Assembly (NCBI GenBank): GCA_934725525.1
Contig: CAKVCG010000077.1
Span: 1-7,889, forward strand
Length of the DNA: 7,889 bases
Source: an uncultured Brachyspira sp.
GTDB taxonomy: Bacteria; Spirochaetota; Brachyspiria; Brachyspirales; Brachyspiraceae
Direction: 5' to 3'
The stretch's first letter is position 1. Every line of letters begins with the position of its first letter. The translations under genes were made by a program, and so were the position numbers. Below are positions 1 through 7,103 of the stretch, in pieces. The notes beneath the pieces were generated by a model. The model did no database searches. It was not told the origin of the DNA and saw nothing but the letters and a program-made list of their open reading frames with translations.

Positions 1-590
1 ACATTTGGCAAATATTCTCTATTTTCCCATTTTAATTGTCTCCAACCGCTGAAATAAACATTACCCATAGGATAAGACTTCAATACGCCCTGTTCATTTT
101 GCAAATTAACGAAATAACTAATTAAATAATTTCGTCCATATACCCATGAACTTATTGACCTGATTTCGCCCACATTATGTATAACGCCTTTGCCTTCGGT
201 ATATTTGGTTCCTTCGGCTCCGCCATACATTTCAAGCTCATAACCCGGTTTTACCAACGCATAGCTGTTCCATGAAGCTACAGGAAAATGAACTCTAATT
301 CCTAGAACATTTCCAGCTTCCCAAGTTCCGCCATTACCTTGACTTTCCGCATTAGTAACATACGAATTTCTACGATTTTCCGTAAGTCTTGCGGACTCGT
401 TCAACCATACAACCCAATTATCGTTAAATATACTTTGTTGGGCTGTAATCAATTCATTAGTATCGCCATCTTCACTTTGTAAATTATCGGCATTACCAGT
501 TATAACAAAATCAATCAAAGTCGAATTTGTCAATCCGTAAGCCGACGCGGCGATAAAAATTGAAATTAATACTGCGAATAACTTCTTCAT
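1..590 (-). CDS. flaA: Flagellar filament sheath protein FlaA, N-terminal part (runs off left edge)
   Basis: Seen: an open frame from an ATG at 588-590 to the window edge, giving 196 complete codons. It has a Sec signal peptide (MKK, then a hydrophobic stretch [16 protein letters not shown], likely cleaved near residues 17-19). The mature part contains [39 protein letters not shown] and [15 protein letters not shown] recognise these as the Brachyspira 44-kDa periplasmic flagellar sheath protein (FlaA1), whose full length is about 320 residues, so roughly the last 120 residues lie outside the window. Family knowledge: FlaA coats the FlaB core of spirochaetal periplasmic flagella and is exported by Sec rather than by the flagellar export apparatus. 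A strong ribosome binding site, AAGGAG at 599-604, sits 8 bases before the ATG. The gene has its own sigma-70-type promoter, so it need not be co-transcribed with ftsA upstream. No lesion is seen in the visible part. Confidence 0.93.
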   Translation of the reverse strand, partial: MKKLFAVLISIFIAASAYGLTNSTLIDFVITGNADNLQSEDGDTNELITAQQSIFNDNWVVWLNESARLTENRRNSYVTNAESQGNGGTWEAGNVLGIRVHFPVASWNSYALVKPGYELEMYGGAEGTKYTEGKGVIHNVGEIRSISSWVYGRNYLISYFVNLQNEQGVLKSYPMGNVYFSGWRQLKWENREYLPN

Positions 591-633
591 TTATTGCACT
601 CCTTATTCTAATTAATAGCATAATATAATTAAT

Positions 634-662
634 TTTATACACTAATTTAATCAATTTGTCAA
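634..662 (-). promoter_or_regulatory. Sigma-70-type promoter of flaA
   Basis: On the minus strand there is a perfect -35 box TTGACA (662-657), a 17-base spacer (656-640) and a -10 box TATAAA (639-634). The predicted start of transcription is near 627, leaving a leader of about 36 bases that contains the AAGGAG ribosome binding site. No good sigma-28 flagellar promoter (TAAA, about 15 bases, GCCGATAA) was found between flaA and ftsA. This suggests housekeeping rather than late-flagellar control of the sheath gene. Confidence 0.8.
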
Positions 663-690
663 GTAAATTTTATAAAAAAATAAATTTACT
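662..690. repeat. 9-bp perfect inverted repeat abutting the flaA -35 box
   Basis: The plus strand reads AGTAAATTT (662-670), 11 bases of A/T, then AAATTTACT (682-690). The arms are perfectly complementary. The inner arm shares its last base with the flaA -35 hexamer. It is not followed by a T-run on either strand, so it does not look like an intrinsic terminator for ftsA. It could be an operator, an AT-rich upstream element, or chance in very AT-rich DNA. Confidence 0.45.
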
Positions 691-847
691 ATTAAAAAAT
701 TATCTACCATAAATGTATAGTTTATCCAACTTTCGTTATATATAAGTGTAAAATTAAATAATTATGTAAACAATATATAGCAATATATATTAAATAACTC
801 ATATTTATTAAAAATACGATTATATTTTATTGTAATATAATAAATTC

Positions 848-2089
848 CTATTTGAAAAATTCGCTAAATGGATTTTTGAATTTAAACTTTTTATCCGAAA
901 TTTTCTTCCCGCTTTGTATATTCATTGGGGTAGCTTCGCCAAAACTCATCATTAGTATGCCTATAACGGAAGAGTATGCCGGATTATTCGCTATATCCTT
1001 TATTCCCAATATTCTGTCCGGAACACCTATCCTCGCTGATATCGGAATGGAACCTTTTACCGCCGTTTGATAAGCTTTTGAAAGGTCAATCAAACCGGGA
1101 AGTAATGCCCCACCCCCCGTAAATACCATACCAGCAGATAAAGAATCTATATATTTCATTTTAGCCAATTCATGTCCGCATAAACTCAATATCTCTTCCG
1201 CTCTCGGTTGTATTATTTCAGTTAAAATTCTTTTAGGTATGGTTCTTAATTTACCGCTTGCCGTAGGAATTTCTATAATCTCTTTTTCCCCTACCATATC
1301 TATAAAAGCGCATCCATAGTCGCATTTTAATTTTTCCGCAGCGGGAATTGTAATTCTAAGCCCTTTAGATATATCGTTGGTTATATGATTACTTCCTATA
1401 GGTATAACGGCAGTATGCCAAACCGTTCCTTCTAAAAATACCATTAAAGAAGTTGTCGAATGCCCTATATCGAAAACAACTACCCCCAATTCTTTTTCAT
1501 CTCTTGTAAGAACTGATTCGGCGCTTCCCCTAATATTTACTATAAAATCTTTTCCAGAAAATCCCATTTTATTCAAAGTTCTTCTCAAGTTATCGCTTAC
1601 ATATTTGAGTCCCGTTATTATATGAACTCTCGTTTCTAACCTTGTGCCGGACATCCCTATCGGATTTTTTATCTCATCTTGTTCGTCTAAAGAATATTCC
1701 TGTTCTATAGTTTCTATTATTTCTCTATCCGAAGGCAACAATATATTTTTAGCGCTTTCCAATACTCGCTCAATTTCTACCGTAGTTATTTCTTTGTTCT
1801 TATTATTAACTCCTATAACTCCTTTACTATTTTTACCTTTTATATGTTCTCCCCCTATTGTAGCTATTATGTCTGGAGATTTAATACCAGCCATTTGTTC
1901 AGCTTGATTAACGGATTTTTCTATAGCATTTGCTGCCGCTTCTATATTTACCACCACTCCTTTCATTATTCCTTCACTTTCGCTTTCTCCTATACCTATA
2001 ACTTCAAGTTTATCATCATTTACGCGAGCAATGACGGTTTTTATAGACGAGCTTCCCGCATCAATTCCAGCTATTATTGGTTCTTTCAA
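848..2089 (-). CDS. ftsA: Cell division protein FtsA (actin-like ATPase, Z-ring membrane anchor)
   Basis: 413 residues, close to the usual length of about 420. The actin-fold motifs appear in order: phosphate-1 GIDAGSSSIK (8-17), the extra 1C subdomain (about 85-165), phosphate-2 VFDIGHSTTSL (205-215), adenosine motif TGGGALLPGL (324-333), and the family-typical GVPDRILGI...NPAYSSVIGIL (355-379). The C-terminus, residues 401-413 (KFKFKNPFSEFFK), is a basic and aromatic amphipathic segment after a linker, as expected of the FtsA membrane-targeting helix. Known role: FtsA polymerises on the inner membrane, tethers FtsZ and recruits later division proteins. The start is a TTG at 2087-2089, chosen because GGAG (2097-2100) lies 7 bases upstream and the phosphate-1 motif follows at once. 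Odd points: phosphate-2 reads DIGHSTTS where most FtsAs have DIGGGTTD, and the next gene downstream is flaA, not ftsZ. The stop is TAG at 848-850. Confidence 0.93.
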   Translation of the reverse strand: MKEPIIAGIDAGSSSIKTVIARVNDDKLEVIGIGESESEGIMKGVVVNIEAAANAIEKSVNQAEQMAGIKSPDIIATIGGEHIKGKNSKGVIGVNNKNKEITTVEIERVLESAKNILLPSDREIIETIEQEYSLDEQDEIKNPIGMSGTRLETRVHIITGLKYVSDNLRRTLNKMGFSGKDFIVNIRGSAESVLTRDEKELGVVVFDIGHSTTSLMVFLEGTVWHTAVIPIGSNHITNDISKGLRITIPAAEKLKCDYGCAFIDMVGEKEIIEIPTASGKLRTIPKRILTEIIQPRAEEILSLCGHELAKMKYIDSLSAGMVFTGGGALLPGLIDLSKAYQTAVKGSIPISARIGVPDRILGIKDIANNPAYSSVIGILMMSFGEATPMNIQSGKKISDKKFKFKNPFSEFFK

Positions 2090-2217
2090 GTTCTTACTCC
2101 TATAAATAACAATATAAAAAATATTATGTTAATATTGTCGGATAAATAAAAATTTTATTAATATTATTTTTTAAATTATTCAATCTCTTTATCTATATAA
2201 AATAAAAAATCAGAAAA

Positions 2218-2715
2218 TTAACGACTTATAACCCATTTATTATCCTCATCTTCCATAACAAAAGTTTGTCGGACTTTAGAGCTTGAATTATTAACTCTGT
2301 CATACACCGAAGAGTCTACATCTATATAAACCTTTTTTCCTACAAATATTATAGAATGAACTTTATCTATCGTAGTTTCAAATTCAAAATCCAAAGAAGG
2401 TTCTGAACGAACATAATCATCCGCATTTTTTATATCTCTCGATTTATTAAGAATTTCTTTATAATCCGAAGAATAAAATTTTTCATAAGCTGTCCATACA
2501 CCGCTTGCATCGTAAGGCAGCGATAAAAATTCTTTCAAAGATTCAAGCGCTAATTCTTTTAATTCGCTTTCGTTATATTTCTTCACTTCTATATCTTCTT
2601 TACCCTCTCCGCTTAAAATTATTTCGACTTTATTATTAGAATTATTTTCGTTTTTGGAATTAGCGCAAGATAATATAAAAATAAAAAATATTATTGGTAA
2701 ATATTTCATTTTCAT
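2218..2715 (-). CDS. Putative lipoprotein, 165 residues, function unknown
   Basis: The N-terminus MKMKYLPIIFFIFILSCANS is a lipoprotein signal peptide: lysines, a hydrophobic core and lipobox I-L-S-C with the lipidated cysteine at residue 17. A low-complexity Asn/Lys/Ser linker follows, then an acidic and basic helical stretch (about 48-65). The remaining mixed domain ends in beta-rich segments (IIFVGKKVYIDVD, RQTFVMEDEDNKWVISR). A terminal '..W.I.' strand after an aspartate/glutamate turn is common in NTF2-like (SnoaL/DUF4440-type) folds. That similarity is only suggestive and I do not name a family. The ATG overlaps the upstream stop as TAATG, with GGAAGG about 6 bases before it, so translation is probably coupled. 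A second ATG two codons in is less well spaced. Predicted to be membrane-anchored on the periplasmic or outer side. Confidence 0.85.
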   Translation of the reverse strand: MKMKYLPIIFFIFILSCANSKNENNSNNKVEIILSGEGKEDIEVKKYNESELKELALESLKEFLSLPYDASGVWTAYEKFYSSDYKEILNKSRDIKNADDYVRSEPSLDFEFETTIDKVHSIIFVGKKVYIDVDSSVYDRVNNSSSKVRQTFVMEDEDNKWVISR

Positions 2716-3350
2716 TATAAGCCTTCCAATATTTCGTTTCTATCGTTTTGCGAAGGAGTTTCTTCTTTTTCTCTTATCCTCGTTTCGGAAGTTGTCGTTA
2801 TATTATTCATGTTGATATATTTAACTATACTCGGTCTTTCAAGTATTATTCTCATATTCCCATTTTGCCAAGCCACAGTATTTGCATCCAAAAAAGCTCC
2901 TTTGCTATATTTGGAATTTAACGCCGATAAAAGTTCCAAAAAATCGACTTGATTCGGCTGAAAATATATAGTTATAGAATAAAGCGAATCGCTTTTAAAA
3001 ATAAAATATCCGCTTCTATAAAATTTATTTTCTTCCAAAGCCAAAAAAGTCGCGCTTTCTTCCGCCGTTATATCGACAGACCCAGTCATATATTTTCTTG
3101 GAAGTATCATAGTGCCGTCTCTTAATATTGCGTTTATCGTATCTTTTCTTGTCGCTCCCAATCGAATATCTTTGAAACCTGTTATTGCCGTTTCAGTTAT
3201 GGCAGGCTTTCTTCCCATAACGGCATCGCTTGTAATGGAAGAATTTTTTTCCGTTGAAGCATTAGTCGTTTGATTTGAATTATTAACATAATTTTGAGAA
3301 AATAAAGAATAACCAAATAACAACATAAAAATAAATACATATTCTTTCAT
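2715..3350 (-). CDS. Putative secreted protein, 211 residues, function unknown
   Basis: It starts with a Sec signal peptide (MKEYVFIFMLLFGYSLFSQN, cleavage probably around residue 18, no lipobox cysteine). An Asn/Ser/Thr-rich linker (21-45) comes next. The folded part opens with FKDIRLGATRKDTINAIL (59-76). This resembles the short 'G-x-x-L-G-x-s-r-d-x-v-x-x-x-L' strand-helix seen in BamE/SmpA-like periplasmic domains, and alternating beta segments follow (GYFIFKSDSLYSITIYF, 114-130; NMRIILE, 165-171). The BamE-like reading is an inference from one motif. The tail (188-205) is charged and probably disordered. TAGGA lies about 10 bases before the ATG, which is a modest ribosome binding site. 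It is first in a two-gene unit and overlaps the lipoprotein gene by one base (TAATG), so the two products may act together in the envelope. Confidence 0.85.
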   Translation of the reverse strand: MKEYVFIFMLLFGYSLFSQNYVNNSNQTTNASTEKNSSITSDAVMGRKPAITETAITGFKDIRLGATRKDTINAILRDGTMILPRKYMTGSVDITAEESATFLALEENKFYRSGYFIFKSDSLYSITIYFQPNQVDFLELLSALNSKYSKGAFLDANTVAWQNGNMRIILERPSIVKYINMNNITTTSETRIREKEETPSQNDRNEILEGL

Positions 3351-3383
3351 AACATTATATTCCTAAATAAAATTCTATAATAT

Positions 3384-3411
3384 ATAATATCGACTATATT
3401 TTTATTTTCAA
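3384..3411 (-). promoter_or_regulatory. Probable promoter for the secreted protein/lipoprotein pair
   Basis: The minus strand has TTGAAA (3411-3406), a 16-base spacer and TATTAT (3389-3384), placed about 34 bases before the ATG at 3350. The -35 box and spacer fit sigma-70 rules. In DNA this AT-rich, -10-like hexamers are common, so confidence is moderate. Confidence 0.45.
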
Positions 3412-3481
3412 GTATAAAATTATTTTTAATTTAATAATAGTGAAGAAAATTAATATAACAAATTTATAAATCATAAAAAAT

Positions 3482-3509
3482 TTGAAAATATTTAAAAATA
3501 TATTATATT
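3482..3509 (+). promoter_or_regulatory. Candidate promoter of the P-loop ATPase operon, implying a leaderless start
   Basis: TTGAAA (3482-3487), a 16-base spacer and TATATT (3504-3509) sit directly against the ATG at 3516. TATTAT at 3506-3511 is an alternative -10 with an 18-base spacer. Either places the first transcribed base at or within a few bases of the start codon. The divergent promoter at 3384-3411 does not overlap it. Confidence 0.4.
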
Positions 3510-3515
3510 ATAAAT

Positions 3516-4196
3516 ATGAAAAATAAAAGAATCACTATAGTATGCGGGCATTACGGTTCTGGAAAAACTACTTTTTCTATAAATTACGCTCTTTATTTGA
3601 GAAATCAAACGAATAGATATATTTATATTGCCGATTTGGATGTTGTAAATCCTTATTTTCGTTCGAGAGAACATTTTGATTTTTTGAAAGATAAAAATAT
3701 AAAAGTAATAGGAAGTTATTTGCCACAATCTGGAGCGGATTTGCCCGCCGTTTCCGCCGAAGTATATACATTATTTGAAAATAAAGATATTATAGGAATA
3801 GTCGATATGGGCGGAAATTCTGTTGGAAGTTTATCTTTTGCGACTTTTAGAGATAATGTCGACATTGAAGAAACGGATATTATATTTGTCTTAAATGCAA
3901 ACAGAAAAGAAAATTCCACTTTAGATTATGCATTGGGACATTTTAACAGTATAGAAGCGACATTGGGACTCAAAATAACAAGCATAGTAAACAATACTCA
4001 TTTAATGAACGAAACTTCGATTGACGATATAAATAAAGGCGAATCGATAGCGGGCGAATTATCGAAAGAAAAAAATATTCCCGTAAAATTTACATGCATA
4101 GATATGGATTTTTTCGATAATAACGGTAACATAAAAACTAAATACGATTTGTTTATAATAGGCTACGATATAAAGCAAGCGGTAAATATTATATAG
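3516..4196 (+). CDS. P-loop ATPase of the CobQ/CobB/MinD/ParA superfamily
   Basis: 226 residues. Walker A is GHYGSGKTT (11-19), followed by the second-strand DLDVVNPYFRSRE (40-52). Then come SGADLPAVSAEV (72-83), Walker B-like IVDMGG (95-100) and VNNTHL (158-163) in the base-recognition position. I recognise this motif set as a SIMIBI-class cytosolic nucleotide-binding family found in anaerobes, often annotated only as 'nucleotide-binding protein'. Its substrate or partner is not known to me. The lysine of the classic deviant ParA/MinD Walker A (KGGxGK) is replaced by His12, so it is not a standard chromosome-partition ParA. The ATG at 3516 must be the start, because Walker A begins ten residues later and no earlier in-frame start fits. 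There is no ribosome binding site in the preceding 30 bases (all A/T). It is the first gene of a three-gene plus-strand set, and the next gene starts 14 bases after its stop. Confidence 0.85.
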   Translation: MKNKRITIVCGHYGSGKTTFSINYALYLRNQTNRYIYIADLDVVNPYFRSREHFDFLKDKNIKVIGSYLPQSGADLPAVSAEVYTLFENKDIIGIVDMGGNSVGSLSFATFRDNVDIEETDIIFVLNANRKENSTLDYALGHFNSIEATLGLKITSIVNNTHLMNETSIDDINKGESIAGELSKEKNIPVKFTCIDMDFFDNNGNIKTKYDLFIIGYDIKQAVNII

Positions 4197-4210
4197 AGGC
4201 GGAATGAATT

Positions 4211-4984
4211 ATGGATTATAAAATAAAAAAGTTATACGAGATAGCGCCAATGCTTTCGCCGAGCATATACGAAACGATATTTTATAATCAATATCAAGGA
4301 AGAGCGGATAAAGAATCATTAATATTGGATAACGAAGTATTTGAAAAATATTATATTGACGAAAATATTTATAGAAATTTTTTATTTGCCAATTCTACAA
4401 GACTTGGAAAAGCGCTTAATTATTTAGGCTTAAATCAGATGCATAACGCGATAATAAAAAATATAGAACTTCAAGATAATAAATTAAAAATAAAATTATT
4501 CGATGTCGGCATAAATAGTCTGGCGAACGCTTTGATAGAATTGAAATCTCTTAAAGATATAAAGCCCGAGCCTTTTTATATCGATATATTATTTGACAAT
4601 ATCGATTACTGCTCGAATCATTATTTAGACAAAGACGAAATACTTGTTCCGACAAAAGAAGATATAAAAGAAAGCGTATATATTCAAGACCAGATAACTT
4701 ATATAAGCAAAGACGAAATAGAAATTGTAATATCGTTGGAAAAAGAAAAAAAACAAAACGAAAACAATAAATTAAGATATTATATGCTAAAATGCAACCG
4801 CATAAATATAATTGACGAAGCGAAAGAAATTTGGACAAAAATATTCAACGGAACTAATTTCAATATGCTATACGATTATTATACTAATCTTAGAAAATCG
4901 AGCAAAATAATATTAGAAAAAAATGTTTGCATTAGTATAATACAAAAATACGAACAATTTATATTTGATTTGGACTTTTTTTAA
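4211..4984 (+). CDS. Conserved-looking hypothetical protein, 257 residues
   Basis: I do not recognise this protein. It has no signal peptide or transmembrane segment and is predicted cytosolic. It is rich in Lys, Ile, Asn, Tyr and Glu. An N-terminal region contains PMLSPSIYETIFYNQYQG (13-30). A central alpha/beta stretch (about 85-135, including IKLFDVGINSLANALIELKS) follows. A charged strand-turn segment (165-185) then ends in an EKEKKQNEN linker, and a helical C-terminus (200-257) ends FIFDLDFF. GAGG/CGGA (4196-4203) about 7-11 bases before the ATG supports the start. It lies 14 bases after the P-loop ATPase and 7 bases before the glycosyltransferase, so it is almost certainly co-transcribed with them. 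Its position suggests, but does not show, a partner role for the ATPase. Confidence 0.8.
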   Translation: MDYKIKKLYEIAPMLSPSIYETIFYNQYQGRADKESLILDNEVFEKYYIDENIYRNFLFANSTRLGKALNYLGLNQMHNAIIKNIELQDNKLKIKLFDVGINSLANALIELKSLKDIKPEPFYIDILFDNIDYCSNHYLDKDEILVPTKEDIKESVYIQDQITYISKDEIEIVISLEKEKKQNENNKLRYYMLKCNRINIIDEAKEIWTKIFNGTNFNMLYDYYTNLRKSSKIILEKNVCISIIQKYEQFIFDLDFF

Positions 4985-4991
4985 AGCGATA

Positions 4992-5969
4992 ATGAACGAC
5001 ATAAAAAATCTTCTTATACATTCTCCGACTTGGCTTGGCGATATTGTGATGTCTATGCCTTCAATTCACTTAATAAAAGAGAAATATAAAAATATAAAAA
5101 TCACGGTTATGACAAAAAAATCAATGTTCGGAATATTTGAAGTAAGCGATTTAGTCGACAATATCATAGAATTAAAAAATTTTCCAAGATTAAGAAAATA
5201 TAAATTCGATACGGCGATTTTATTTCCAAATTCTTTTGAAAGCGCTTTTAGAATATTCGGGCATGGAATAAAAAAAAGAATCGGATATAAATCGGATTAT
5301 AGAAATTTTTTACTAACCGATGCTGTCGATAGAGAGGAAGTTCGATGGATTCACACCGCTGATTATTATATTAATTTGCTTAAAGCGATTGATATAAACG
5401 AAACGCGTCCTAAAATGAAATTAAAAATAAAAGAAGAAATTTTAATTAAAGCTAAAGAATATTTGAAAAAAGTAAATCCCGAAAATAAAAAAATATTTGC
5501 TTACGGAATCGGCGCTACAAACAGTTACGGAAAAATCTGGAAAGAAGAATATTTTGCCGAAACTTCAAATTATCTCTCAAAAAAATACGATGCCATAACT
5601 TTATTTATAACTACTCCCGCAGAAAAAAAAATACAAGAAAAAATTTCTTCTATGTTAAACGAAAAGCCGATAATTCCTTATTTTGGACTCGATATGATAG
5701 CCGCAATTTTAAGTTTATGTTCGGGATTTATCGGAAACGATTCGGGAGCAATGCATGTCGCTTCGATTGTAGGAATTCCGACTCTCGCTTTATATTTTGC
5801 AACGCCTTCTTATCAAAATTCTCCAATCGGAATAAACAGCCATTTAATAGAAAAAAAAATAGAATGCGCTTTTTGCGGCGGTAGAGAATGTAAAATTGGA
5901 ACTTTTGAATGCAGGGAAGTTATAAAGCCTGAAGAGGTTATAAATAAATTTGAAAGTATGATTAATTGA
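4992..5969 (+). CDS. Glycosyltransferase family 9 (ADP-heptose:LPS heptosyltransferase-like)
   Basis: 325 residues from the ATG at 4992. The N-terminal Rossmann half begins LLIHSPTWLGDIVMSMPSI, the GT9 signature, with the conserved acidic residue of the WaaC/WaaF family at Asp17. The C-terminal half carries KIWKEEYFAE (181-190), where the family has 'K-x-W-p-x-e-x-f', and the sugar-nucleotide loop FIGNDSGAMHVASIVGIPTL (247-266). A cysteine cluster (Cys292, 295, 300, 307) and IKPEEV close the protein. GT9 enzymes add heptose or related sugars to the lipid A core on the cytoplasmic face of the inner membrane. The acceptor here is presumably the lipooligosaccharide, but donor and position cannot be told from sequence. 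An upstream in-frame TTG at 4965 would add nine residues and overlap the previous gene. I prefer 4992 because it matches the family N-terminus. No strong ribosome binding site precedes it, so coupling to the stop 7 bases upstream is likely. Confidence 0.9.
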   Translation: MNDIKNLLIHSPTWLGDIVMSMPSIHLIKEKYKNIKITVMTKKSMFGIFEVSDLVDNIIELKNFPRLRKYKFDTAILFPNSFESAFRIFGHGIKKRIGYKSDYRNFLLTDAVDREEVRWIHTADYYINLLKAIDINETRPKMKLKIKEEILIKAKEYLKKVNPENKKIFAYGIGATNSYGKIWKEEYFAETSNYLSKKYDAITLFITTPAEKKIQEKISSMLNEKPIIPYFGLDMIAAILSLCSGFIGNDSGAMHVASIVGIPTLALYFATPSYQNSPIGINSHLIEKKIECAFCGGRECKIGTFECREVIKPEEVINKFESMIN

Positions 5970-6289
5970 ATTTATATTATTATTTTTTAATCACATTTAC
6001 CGTTAATAAATTTTTCATAACTTCCTATTTTAGAAAAATATATTTTATAATTTTCATTGTTTATTTTTTCAATTTTGACGCTATCTATACCGATTATTTC
6101 CAATTTTTTATAAGTCAATAATTCTCTTTCATTTAATTGCAAAACATCTTTTAAAAGCCAATTTGCCAAAGCTATATTAGGATTAGTCATTAAAGCTTTT
6201 CCGTTATCTTGACATATTTTCGCTTTTAGTTTATCGCCCGAAGGAATTTCTAAATTAAATATTTTATCTCTTTCTGGGAAAAATCCGAT

Positions 6290-6298
6290 TTTTAATTT
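6290..6298 (-). other. Frameshift site 2 in the restriction endonuclease
   Basis: The minus strand reads GAA AAT TAA AAA TC and stops directly after ..YIPIPAELEN. Adding a T to the TT at 6294-6295 gives GAA AAT TTA AAA ATC GGA. This restores a frame that continues into KIGFFPERDKIFNLE without a break. The stop and the start of the next open segment are adjacent, which argues for a point indel rather than a deletion. Confidence 0.65.
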
Positions 6299-7044
6299 TC
6301 TAATTCCGCTGGAATAGGAATATAAACTTCTCCATATTTACGAACTCGTCCTACAGCGTTCCATTGATTTAAACCGCTTTTTTCTGGAACATATTTTTTA
6401 TTTTCATTTTTGACTTTACCATAAGAATATAAAGGCAATATTACAAAATCTTTTTCTTCCGTTATTTTATAATTATTATATTCTTCAAATATTTTTAATA
6501 TCAAATCAAGCGGATTATCTATTATTTGTATATCTATAGTTTTATGGTTTTGAGGAATTATAAATTTTTTGAATAATGTAGATTTTGCATAATTATAAGA
6601 ATATTCGTTTATATTATCTTTAAATTTTACGCTCGCATTGTCGTTGGATATAATATTAATTTTATCTATATTTACTAAATCGTAATTCGTATTGAAAATT
6701 ACTAAAGCCGATTTCTTTCTCGCTATGCAATGATAATAAGATTTTTCTATTTTATATGTTCTATTAGAAAAATTTATTCTCTCGTTTCTTAATTCCGACA
6801 ATTTGGTTACAAATTTATCGACATTCAAATTTTTTAACTCCGAATTTTTTCTATCAAATTCGGCTATTTTTTCAGTTTTACTATTTGAAGGACAAACAAA
6901 AGTTTTTATTCCAATTCCAATATTATCTATTTTCGCGTCATAGGCGGTGTCGGTTCTTGATAAATTTTCAGCATTGAAAGCCTTGCAAAATAAATTTTCC
7001 GCTAATCTATAATGTAAAAAAGGAATTTCCGATTCGCTAAATAA

Positions 7045-7048
7045 TTTT
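7045..7048 (-). other. Frameshift site 1 in the restriction endonuclease
   Basis: The minus strand has a run of four A (plus-strand tttt). Reading from the ATG at 7120, the frame hits TAG at 7037-7039. Dropping one base here continues into the frame coding LFSESEIPFLHYRL. That downstream frame is closed upstream by a TAA at 7051-7053 and has no ATG, GTG or TTG before 6828, so it has no usable start of its own that would include its conserved N-terminal segment. Confidence 0.6.
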
Positions 7049-7103
7049 GATTAAAGAAGAAACGCTTTTTATATAATGAAAATATAATTGATATTCTTTA
7101 GAG

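Noticed and set aside
691..735. TAAA...GATAA on the minus strand as a sigma-28 promoter for flaA
   Set aside because: The spacing is about 13 bases and the GCC of GCCGATAA is missing. The sigma-70 promoter at 634-662 is far better.
771..789. Direct repeat CAATATATA, two copies 10 bases apart
   Set aside because: It is short, A/T-only apart from the C, and has no further copies. Chance is the simplest explanation.
852..1070. Plus-strand open frame opposite ftsA, with similar ones at 1644-1907 and 1844-2149
   Set aside because: They lie antisense to ftsA, whose motifs are unambiguous, and have no ribosome binding site or recognisable content.
2115..2136. AATATT-AACAT-AATATT followed by T's on the minus strand as an intrinsic terminator upstream of ftsA
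   Set aside because: The six-pair stem is all A/T and AATATT is self-complementary, so it is too weak and too common in this DNA to call.
3492..3919. Minus-strand open frames at 3492-3728, 3577-3771 and 3716-3919
   Set aside because: All are antisense to the P-loop ATPase, which has complete family motifs.
4551..4838. Minus-strand open frame of 95 codons opposite the 257-residue protein
   Set aside because: The plus-strand frame is longer, has a ribosome binding site and fits the operon. The Leu/Cys/Tyr-rich antisense product is typical of a shadow.
4965..4991. TTG at 4965 as the start of the glycosyltransferase
   Set aside because: It overlaps the previous gene by 20 bases and adds nine residues not expected in GT9 proteins, and it has no ribosome binding site.
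5945..5988. ATAAATT/AATTTAT stem plus T-run at the end of the glycosyltransferase as a terminator
   Set aside because: It is a seven-pair A/T stem with a 17-base loop, partly inside the coding region. It is not stable enough to support.
5987..6190. Independent gene of 67 codons starting at ATG 6190
   Set aside because: The frame is open upstream to about 6292 and encodes KIGFFPERDKIF and onward, which continues the endonuclease. The ATG is an internal methionine.
6292..6828. Independent gene of 178 codons starting at TTG 6828
   Set aside because: The same frame continues upstream to 7050 with conserved-looking coding sequence. The TTG is internal to the broken endonuclease.
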